This document shows, piece by piece, positions 7,239 to 13,100 of a stretch of DNA of 13,100 bases; position 1 is the first letter of the stretch; each line of letters begins with the position of its first letter. The stretch comes from Anaerolineae bacterium (GTDB taxonomy: Bacteria; Chloroflexota; Anaerolineae; Anaerolineales; Villigracilaceae). A program made the translations under genes and the position numbers. Under the pieces are notes generated by a model. The model was not told the origin of the DNA. It saw nothing but the letters and a program-made list of their open reading frames with translations, and did not search any database. The DNA lies in assembly GCA_003524705.1 (NCBI GenBank), contig DQGV01000027.1, positions 1 to 13,100 of the forward strand, read 5' to 3'.

Positions 7239-8655
7239 TGAGTCACCAAAAGAAGAATGTGGCGTGCTTGGCATCTTCGCACCGAATGAAGATGTAGCAC
7301 GCATGACATTTTTTGGATTGTATGCTTTGCAACATCGCGGACAAGAAGCGGCGGGCATGGCAGTTGCAGATGGACAAACAATATCCATGCACAAAGGTGT
7401 GGGATTTGTTTCGCATGTGTTTACGCCAAATGCGATGGCTGAAATGAAAGGACATTATGCAATTGGGCATACGCGTTATTCAACAACAGGTTCTTCGTTT
7501 TTGCGCAATGCACAACCATTTATGATTGAAACGATTAATGGTCCATTGGCGTTAGCACATAATGGAAACTTAATTAATTCAGCAGAATTAAGAAATGAAT
7601 TGATGGAACAGGGTGTGGGATTTTCATCCTCATCGGATACTGAAGTGATGACGATGATGTTGGCGCGCAATGGTGGCACAACTTGGGAAGAACGAATCAA
7701 AACCGCGATGGCAAAATGGATTGGCGCATACTCATTAGTCATTTTGACTCGGGATTGTGTATATGCAGTTCGTGACCCGTGGGGATTCCGTCCATTATGT
7801 ATCGGATTATTGCCAAATGGCGGACATGCGGTTGCATCTGAAACTGGAGCATTACAAACATTGGGATGTGAAGCCATCCGCGATGTAAAACCTGGTGAAG
7901 TGGTTTCATTATCAAATAGCGCATTGAAAGTGATGCAAGCACTTCCATCTATCAATCCTTCGGCGATGTGTGTATTTGAACATATTTATTTTGCGCGTCC
8001 AGACCAAGTGTGGGATGGCATTAACGTTCATAATGTGAGGCAACGTTTGGGCGAAGAGTTAGCATGTGAAGTGATGAATCAAACAGGCAATGATTTTGGT
8101 GATGTCGTCATCCCTGTTCCTGATTCATCTGTTCCAGCGGCAATTGGTTTTTCGCATGTGACAGGCATTCCATATAATGATGGCTTTATCAAGAATCGTT
8201 ATGTGGGACGAACATTTATCGAGCCAACGGACTCACTTCGTAAACGTGGTGTGGCTTTGAAGTTCAATGTCATCAATGAAAATGTGCGTGATAAACGAGT
8301 TGTGATGATTGACGATAGTATTGTGCGCGGAAATACAACGGGTCCGTTAATTAAATTACTGAAAAACGCTGGCGCAAAAGAAGTGCATGTCGCAATTACT
8401 TGTCCGCCGATTGCTCATCCATGTTTCATGGGTGTAGACATGGGCAGACATGAAGATTTAATCGCACACAAAAGAACAGTCGATGAAATTCGAGAATATG
8501 TCAATGCAGATAGTTTGTATTATTTATCTGTGGATGGCATGATGCGCGCACTCAAACGCAATGATGGATTTTGTCAGGCGTGTTTTACTGGAGAATATCC
8601 AATCCCTGTAGATTTATCTTCGGTGAAGACTGGATTTGAAAGGATGACAAAGTAA
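7225..8655 (+). CDS. purF: Glutamine PRPP amidotransferase PurF
   Basis: A 476-residue enzyme for the first committed step, PRPP plus glutamine to phosphoribosylamine. The N-terminal Ntn-hydrolase glutaminase begins with a short 11-residue leader ([11 protein letters not shown]) before C12 in CGVLGIF, which implies propeptide removal to expose the nucleophile, as in B. subtilis. ALQHRGQEAAG 34-44 and GHTRYSTTG 81-89 follow. The C-terminal phosphoribosyltransferase part holds VVMIDDSIVRGNTT (359-372), the PRPP loop. Four cysteines in the positions of the B. subtilis 4Fe-4S ligands are present: C249 (MCVFEHIYFARPD), C400 (HPCFMG), C450 and C453 (GFCQACFTG). So this is the iron-sulfur class rather than the E. 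coli class. Length matches the B. subtilis enzyme (476). As the pathway entry point it is probably feedback-inhibited by purine nucleotides. Confidence 0.97.
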   Translation: MNYFDESPKEECGVLGIFAPNEDVARMTFFGLYALQHRGQEAAGMAVADGQTISMHKGVGFVSHVFTPNAMAEMKGHYAIGHTRYSTTGSSFLRNAQPFMIETINGPLALAHNGNLINSAELRNELMEQGVGFSSSSDTEVMTMMLARNGGTTWEERIKTAMAKWIGAYSLVILTRDCVYAVRDPWGFRPLCIGLLPNGGHAVASETGALQTLGCEAIRDVKPGEVVSLSNSALKVMQALPSINPSAMCVFEHIYFARPDQVWDGINVHNVRQRLGEELACEVMNQTGNDFGDVVIPVPDSSVPAAIGFSHVTGIPYNDGFIKNRYVGRTFIEPTDSLRKRGVALKFNVINENVRDKRVVMIDDSIVRGNTTGPLIKLLKNAGAKEVHVAITCPPIAHPCFMGVDMGRHEDLIAHKRTVDEIREYVNADSLYYLSVDGMMRALKRNDGFCQACFTGEYPIPVDLSSVKTGFERMTK

Positions 8656-9926
8656 TGAATGTTTTGGTCATCGGTTCAGGCGGACGCGAACATGCACTTG
8701 CATGGAAGCTTAAGCAATCCCCCAAGCTGACGAAGTTATATGCATTACCGGGGAATCCAGGTATCGCAGAGTTTGCAGAAAACGTCAGTGGAATTGCTAT
8801 AGATAATCATGCAGAAGTGATTCTTTTTTGCAAAGAGAAGCACATTGATTTGGTGATTGTCGGTCCAGAAGTTCCACTGGCTGATGGCGTTGTAGATTCT
8901 TTATCAGCGGAAGGAATCCGCTGTTTCGGACCGAGTCAAGCTGCGGCGGAGATTGAAGCGTCAAAAGTTTTCTCCAAAAATTTCATGGCGCGCAATCAAA
9001 TCCCAACGGCGAGATATTCTACATTTTCTGATTTTGAAGAAGCTGTGGATCATGTTCATAAAATAGATTATTCCGTTGTGATTAAGGCATCTGGCTTGGC
9101 AGCTGGCAAAGGTGTGATTTTGCCTGAGACGTTGGAAGAAGCAATTTCCGCGTTAGAAGCGATGATGGTGAAAAATGAATTTTCTTCTGCAGGTGCAGAA
9201 GTTGTAATTGAAGAAAAGTTGATTGGGCAAGAAGTTTCTTTGATGGCTTTTTCGGATGGAGAACATTTCGTTCCGATGATTCCTGCGCAAGACCATAAAC
9301 AATTATTAGATGGAGACAACGGACCAAACACAGGTGGGATGGGAACGTATGCACCTGCTCCGATTTTGACAAATGAGTTATTGAATGAAGCGATTGAAAA
9401 AGTGTTGAAGCCAACGATTGATGGAATGCACAATGAAGGCAGAAAATTTGTTGGCATTTTATATGCAGGACTGATGCTCACCAAAGATGGAATTCGCGTG
9501 TTGGAATTTAACTGCCGCTTCGGTGACCCTGAGACTCAAGCGGTGCTTCCGTTACTTGAAACAGATTTGATAGAAATTATGGAAGCATGTATTGATGGCA
9601 AATTGAAAGATATCAACATCAAATGGAAAGATGGCGCAGCAGTGTGTGTAGTCTTAGCAAGCAAAGGATATCCTGAAAAATCAGAAGGTGGAAAACTTGT
9701 CACATTTAAAGAACTGCCCAACGATTTGATTTGTTTTCATGCGGGCACAAAGTTTGATGGAAATAAAATCATTACATCAGGTGGACGTGTGTTTGGATTA
9801 ACTACTTGGGGAAAAGATATTGCCAACGCTGTAGAAAAAGTTTATTCCAACATCGATAAAGTTTCATTTGATGGCATGCAATACAGAAAAGATATTGCAC
9901 AAAAAGCATTGCAAGGTGCAAAATGA
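8655..9926 (+). CDS. purD: GAR synthetase PurD
   Basis: A 423-residue ATP-grasp ligase joining phosphoribosylamine and glycine to GAR, the second step. Motifs: VIGSGGREHAL 5-15, GPEVPLADG 70-78, the ATP-grasp segment VVIKASGLAAGKGV 141-154, QDHKQLLDGDNGPNTGGMG 212-230 and LEFNCRFGDPETQ 283-295 with metal-binding residues, then the C-terminal domain with VVLASKGYP. Length is normal (E. coli 429). It starts within the purF stop (TAATG), and AAAGGA at 8639-8644 is a possible binding site ten bases upstream. Lying right after purF, it lets the unstable phosphoribosylamine be consumed by a co-made enzyme. Confidence 0.97.
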   Translation: MNVLVIGSGGREHALAWKLKQSPKLTKLYALPGNPGIAEFAENVSGIAIDNHAEVILFCKEKHIDLVIVGPEVPLADGVVDSLSAEGIRCFGPSQAAAEIEASKVFSKNFMARNQIPTARYSTFSDFEEAVDHVHKIDYSVVIKASGLAAGKGVILPETLEEAISALEAMMVKNEFSSAGAEVVIEEKLIGQEVSLMAFSDGEHFVPMIPAQDHKQLLDGDNGPNTGGMGTYAPAPILTNELLNEAIEKVLKPTIDGMHNEGRKFVGILYAGLMLTKDGIRVLEFNCRFGDPETQAVLPLLETDLIEIMEACIDGKLKDINIKWKDGAAVCVVLASKGYPEKSEGGKLVTFKELPNDLICFHAGTKFDGNKIITSGGRVFGLTTWGKDIANAVEKVYSNIDKVSFDGMQYRKDIAQKALQGAK

Positions 9927-10933
9927 CAAAATCCGATTACGCAGCTTCTGGAGTAGATATTGATGCGGGTAATCGCGCTGTTGACTTGATGAAGGATGCA
10001 GTCAAATCTACATATAACGCTTCTGTCTTAGCTGGCATAGGTTCATTCGGCGGATTATTCGATGTTTCATTTATAAAAGAAATGAAACATCCCGTTTTGG
10101 TTGCTTCCACTGATGGTGTTGGAACCAAAGTTAAACTCGCCGCATCGGTTGGACGATATCGTGGCATCGGACATGATATTGTCAATCACTGTATCAATGA
10201 CATTCTTGTACAAGGTGCGAAACCATTATTTTTTATGGATTATTTTGCGACATCAAAATTAAATCCCGAACAAACTGCGGAAGTTGTCACTGGTATTGCT
10301 GAAGCCTGCAAAGAATCAGGTGTTGCATTGCTTGGTGGTGAAACTGCTGAAATGCCTGGGGTCTATCAGCCAAATGAATTTGACGTTGCAGGAACAATCA
10401 TAGGCGTGTTGGAAAAAGATGCGATTCTTCCAAGAAAAAATATCAAGGCGGGTGATGTTTTAATTGGATTAAAGTCCAATGGACCACATACAAACGGTTA
10501 TTCTCTCATCCGCAAAATCTTTGAGAATACTCCGTTAGATACTTTTGTCTCTGAACTCAATTCAACTTTGGCAGATGCTTTACTTGCTCCACATCGTTCT
10601 TATTATCCTGTTCTTCGTTCTTTACTTTCTGATATCAAAGCACTTGCTCACATTACAGGTGGCGGATTCATTGAAAATATTCCACGTGTGTTGCCAGAAA
10701 ATGTAGATGCAAAAATTCAACTTGGCTCATGGGAATCTTCTCAACTGTGGAATTTGATTCAACAAACAGGAGAAATTGACTCTGAAGAAATGTATCGTGT
10801 CTTCAATATGGGTATTGGAATGATCGTGATTGTAGATAAAGAGCAAGCCTCTAAAATACAAAAAGAAATTTCAGAAGAAGTTTTTATCGTTGGTGAATTA
10901 ATCGAAGGCGAACAAAAAGTTCAACTTATTTAA
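9923..10933 (+). CDS. purM: AIR synthetase PurM
   Basis: A 336-residue ATP-dependent cyclase turning FGAM into AIR, the fifth step. It belongs to the same superfamily as PurL. Seen: SDYAASGVDIDAGN 4-17, STDGVGTKV 62-70, NDILVQGA 92-99, GGETAEMPGVY 138-148, FDVAG 153-157, then GLKSNGPHTNGYSLIRK and ITGGGFIENIPRVLP, all standard PurM signatures. Length agrees with the family (about 345). The start overlaps the purD stop as ATGA with AAGGTG at 9913-9918 before it. A perfect 12-bp inverted repeat sits over codons 47-57. Confidence 0.97.
   Translation: MTKSDYAASGVDIDAGNRAVDLMKDAVKSTYNASVLAGIGSFGGLFDVSFIKEMKHPVLVASTDGVGTKVKLAASVGRYRGIGHDIVNHCINDILVQGAKPLFFMDYFATSKLNPEQTAEVVTGIAEACKESGVALLGGETAEMPGVYQPNEFDVAGTIIGVLEKDAILPRKNIKAGDVLIGLKSNGPHTNGYSLIRKIFENTPLDTFVSELNSTLADALLAPHRSYYPVLRSLLSDIKALAHITGGGFIENIPRVLPENVDAKIQLGSWESSQLWNLIQQTGEIDSEEMYRVFNMGIGMIVIVDKEQASKIQKEISEEVFIVGELIEGEQKVQLI
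10061..10091. repeat. Perfect 12-bp inverted repeat with 7-nt loop inside purM
   Basis: GATGTTTCATTT (10061-10072) and AAATGAAACATC (10080-10091) are exact reverse complements around the loop ataaaag. It lies about 140 bases into purM and is followed by ccgtttt, with only a four-T run, so a terminator is doubtful. The codons read DVSFIKEMKHP, a normal PurM stretch, so it may be chance or an RNA stem-loop affecting decay or translation. Confidence 0.65.
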
Positions 10934-10934
10934 T

Positions 10935-10940
10935 AAGGAA
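10935..10940 (+). promoter_or_regulatory. Ribosome binding site of AICAR transformylase gene
   Basis: AAGGAA six bases before ATG 10947, in the 13-base gap after purM. The same AAGGAA-N6-ATG layout precedes the IMP cyclohydrolase frame at 12721. These are two of the few operon genes that do not overlap or abut the preceding one. Confidence 0.7.
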
Positions 10941-10946
10941 TTATTC

Positions 10947-12119
10947 ATGTCATCTTCTCTTTCGCTTCGTTATGGTTGTAATCCTCAACAAACTCCTGCA
11001 CGGGTTTTTATTAAAAATGGAGACTTGCCGATTACAGTGCTTTCATCATCGCCTGGGTATATCAACTTATTAGATGCACTTAATTCTTGGCAATTGGTAA
11101 AAGAGTTGAAGTTAACTACTGGATTACCAGCCGCTTCTTCCTTTAAACATGTCAGCCCATCAGGTGCGGCAGTTGCGACTCCGCTTTCAGATGTTTTGAA
11201 AAAAATATATTTTGTAGATGACCTTGAACTTTCTCCGTTAGCAACGGCTTATGCACGCGCACGTGGTGTTGACCGCATGTCTTCTTTTGGTGATTGGATT
11301 GCTCTATCAGATATTGTCGATGTGCCTACAGCAAAACTTATCAGCCGCGAAATTTCTGATGGCGTGATTGCTCCAGCGTATGAACCCGAAGCATTAAATA
11401 TTTTGAAAGAAAAGAAAAAAGGCAAATATGCTGTTGTTCAAATTGACCCAACCTATGAACCAGAACCAATTGAAACACGTGATGTGTATGGCATAACTTT
11501 TGAACAACATCGCAATGACCGAATCGTTTCACAAGCAGATTTTGCAAACATTGTCACCAAAAAGAAAGAACTATCTGAAAACGTAATTCGTGATATGACC
11601 ATTGCTTGGGTCACTCTCAAATATACTCAATCCAATTCTGTTTGTTATGCTGTAGATGGACAAGTGATTGGTGTGGGAGCAGGTCAACAATCGCGTGTGC
11701 ATTGTGCAAGGCTTGCAGGAGCCAAAGCGGATATGTGGCGTTTACGTCAACATCCACATGTTTTAAATTTGCCATTCAAAACTGGAATCAAACGCCCAGA
11801 CCGTGATAATGCCATTGATCAATTTCTACAACCCGATGTCACCGATGCGGAAAAAGCCAACTGGAAAAATATATTTTCAGAATCGCCGCACCAACTTTCA
11901 ACACAAGAAAGACGCGAGTGGTTGGATGGAATGTCTAATGTTGTCTTAGGTTCCGATGCGTTTTTTCCATTCCGTGATTCAATTGATCGCGCGGCAAAAA
12001 GTGGCGTGCATTATGTTTTGCAACCTGGTGGTTCAAATCGTGATGAAGATGTCATCGCCGCGTGTGATGAATATGGCATGACGATGGTCTTCAGTGGCGT
12101 GCGTCTCTTCCATCATTAA
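10947..12119 (+). CDS. purH: Stand-alone AICAR transformylase (C-terminal half of PurH)
   Basis: A 390-residue enzyme that formylates AICAR with 10-formyl-tetrahydrofolate to give FAICAR. It has only the AICARFT part of PurH: LRYGCNPQQTPARV near 7-20, the catalytic Lys-His pair in FKHVSPSGAA (K67, H68), LKYTQSNSVCYA 224-235, GAGQQSRVHCARLAGAKAD 244-262, SDAFFPF 336-342, QPGGSNRDEDVIAACDE 359-375 and a C-terminal RLFHH. There is no IMP cyclohydrolase (MGS-like) domain at the N-terminus, where usual bacterial PurH (about 510-530 residues) has one. The length matches the known class of separate roughly 390-residue AICAR transformylases. The cyclohydrolase frame lies after purN instead. Whether that downstream gene carries a second transformylase cannot be seen here. 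Confidence 0.93.
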   Translation: MSSSLSLRYGCNPQQTPARVFIKNGDLPITVLSSSPGYINLLDALNSWQLVKELKLTTGLPAASSFKHVSPSGAAVATPLSDVLKKIYFVDDLELSPLATAYARARGVDRMSSFGDWIALSDIVDVPTAKLISREISDGVIAPAYEPEALNILKEKKKGKYAVVQIDPTYEPEPIETRDVYGITFEQHRNDRIVSQADFANIVTKKKELSENVIRDMTIAWVTLKYTQSNSVCYAVDGQVIGVGAGQQSRVHCARLAGAKADMWRLRQHPHVLNLPFKTGIKRPDRDNAIDQFLQPDVTDAEKANWKNIFSESPHQLSTQERREWLDGMSNVVLGSDAFFPFRDSIDRAAKSGVHYVLQPGGSNRDEDVIAACDEYGMTMVFSGVRLFHH

Positions 12120-12710
12120 ATGAAAACTCGTCTTGTTGTTTTAATTTCTGGAAACGGTTCTAACTTGCAAGCCATTTTGGATGCATGCAAATCTGGCGAG
12201 CTTGATGCAGTTGTTGTCAGTGTGATTTCAAATAAAGCAGATGCCTATGGACTCGTCCGCGCAAAAAATGCTGGAGTAGATGCGATTCATTTTGCGAAAC
12301 TTGAAAACGAAACACGACAAGAATATGACACACGCCTCGCTGACTACGCCTCTGCCTGTTTGCCCGATTTCATCATTTTAGCTGGCTGGATGCGAATCCT
12401 CACCTTTGCATTTCTGAATCATTTTCCAAATCGTGTGATTAACATTCATCCCGCTTTGCCAAATACTTTTCCTGGAACACATGCCATCGAACGCGCTTAT
12501 GAAGCCCATCAACGCGGCGAGATAACTCAAACAGGTGTGATGATTCATCTTGTCCCCGACGAAGGTGTAGATGATGGTCCTTTACTTGCTACACAAGAAA
12601 TTAATTTTATTCAAAATGAATCGCTTGAAGATTTTGAATCAAGAGTTCATCAAGTTGAGCATGAATTATTAGTGAATACACTTAAAAAAATTATCAAAGA
12701 AAAACAATAA
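12120..12710 (+). CDS. purN: GAR transformylase PurN (folate-dependent)
   Basis: A 196-residue enzyme moving a formyl group from 10-formyl-tetrahydrofolate to GAR, the third step. Seen: [13 protein letters not shown] 8-20 (phosphate-binding loop), [11 protein letters not shown] 35-45, ILAGWMRIL 86-94, NIHP with N108 and H110, and D147 in VPDEGVDDG, which match the E. coli catalytic set N106, H108 and D144. The loop after the histidine reads [20 protein letters not shown], unlike the more common HPSLLPxFxG; it resembles, from memory, fungal Ade8-type enzymes. Length is slightly short of E. coli PurN (212). The ATG abuts the AICARFT stop with no evident Shine-Dalgarno, so coupling is likely. 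It shares the folate cofactor with its upstream neighbour. Confidence 0.95.
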   Translation: MKTRLVVLISGNGSNLQAILDACKSGELDAVVVSVISNKADAYGLVRAKNAGVDAIHFAKLENETRQEYDTRLADYASACLPDFIILAGWMRILTFAFLNHFPNRVINIHPALPNTFPGTHAIERAYEAHQRGEITQTGVMIHLVPDEGVDDGPLLATQEINFIQNESLEDFESRVHQVEHELLVNTLKKIIKEKQ

Positions 12711-12714
12711 GGAA
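12709..12714 (+). promoter_or_regulatory. Ribosome binding site of IMP cyclohydrolase frame
   Basis: AAGGAA six bases before ATG 12721, its first two bases falling in the purN stop codon. It supports ATG 12721 as the true start and an independent translation start for this gene. Confidence 0.65.
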
Positions 12715-12720
12715 TATTCT

Positions 12721-13100
12721 ATGCCCATTGCTATTCTCTCCGTCCACGACAAAACTGGAATTATCGAATTCGCCAAAGGACTCGCCTCTCTTGACTGGAC
12801 TCTGCTTGCCTCTGGCGGCACAGCCAAACTTCTTCGTGATAATGGTCTCGCCGTCACCGAAGTTGCCGATTACACCAAGTCACCTGAAATTCTCGGTGGC
12901 AGAGTTAAAACTTTACATCCCGCAATTCATGGTGGTTTACTCGCTCGCCCAACAGAATCTGATCACAAAGAATTGTTAGACCTTGGCTGGGATTACATTG
13001 ATTTGGTCGCAGTTAACTTATATCCTTTTGAAGAGACGATTGCCAAACCGAATGTCACTTATGCAGATGCCATTGAAAATATAGACATCGGCGGCGTTAC
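12721..13100 (+). CDS. purH: IMP cyclohydrolase domain (N-terminal part of PurH), cut by window end
   Basis: Partial: 126 complete codons visible, with no stop before the window end. The sequence begins [20 protein letters not shown], then [12 protein letters not shown] 31-42, [18 protein letters not shown] 59-76 and [12 protein letters not shown] 99-110, the MGS-like fold of IMP cyclohydrolase, which closes FAICAR to IMP, the last step. K63, Y101 and D122 align with the human ATIC residues K66, Y104 and D125 with a constant offset of three, so the active site looks intact; the counterpart of K137 would be beyond the window. Because a complete AICAR transformylase gene lies just upstream, this is probably a separate cyclohydrolase of about 200 residues (sometimes called PurJ), but a full bifunctional PurH cannot be excluded. 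Confidence 0.9.
   Translation, partial: MPIAILSVHDKTGIIEFAKGLASLDWTLLASGGTAKLLRDNGLAVTEVADYTKSPEILGGRVKTLHPAIHGGLLARPTESDHKELLDLGWDYIDLVAVNLYPFEETIAKPNVTYADAIENIDIGGV

Noticed and set aside
8905..8923. 7-bp hairpin cagcgga/tccgctg followed by three T in purD
   Set aside because: Perfect 7-bp stems are expected several times by chance in 13 kb, and this one is inside normal conserved coding sequence.

Overview
The window holds two blocks with very different base composition. Positions 1 to about 1015 are GC-rich (sampled 60-base lines run about 58-67% G+C) and carry lysW and most of lysX, the amino-group carrier protein and its ATP-grasp ligase for lysine or arginine synthesis. From about 1015 to the end the DNA is AT-rich (sampled lines about 32-35%, the operon perhaps 40% overall by eye) and holds one long, tightly packed plus-strand purine operon. 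The change falls inside the 3' end of lysX, not between genes.

A near-consensus sigma-70-type promoter (TTGACT, 17 bp, TACAAT) lies in the only real intergenic gap (1100-1159), almost on top of the first purine gene. The operon order is purSS-L fusion, purQ, purC, purE, purK, purF, purD, purM, a stand-alone AICAR transformylase (C-terminal half of PurH), purN, and an IMP cyclohydrolase reading frame (N-terminal half of PurH) cut by the window end. Most junctions are ATGA or TAATG overlaps or direct stop-start abutments, so the genes are very probably co-transcribed and translationally coupled.

Together these proteins cover the de novo route from PRPP to IMP: PurF, PurD, PurN, PurL/PurQ with fused PurS, PurM, PurK+PurE, PurC, then AICAR transformylase and IMP cyclohydrolase. 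Only purB (adenylosuccinate lyase, the step after PurC) is absent. PurN is the folate-dependent GAR transformylase.

The organism is bacterial. LysW/LysX, the PurS-PurS-PurL arrangement, a long PurC, a PurN with an [10 protein letters not shown] loop, split PurH and heptamer repeats would fit a Chloroflexota (Anaerolineae-like) genome, possibly a metagenome assembly, but this is inference from remembered family patterns and not a search result.

I see no mobile element, phage, CRISPR array, RNA gene or obviously new system. The points worth a second look are the composition break inside lysX, a nearly leaderless purine operon, two long perfect inverted repeats inside genes, a 7-nt repeat tract inserted in frame in purL, the tandem PurS fusion and the split PurH halves flanking purN.
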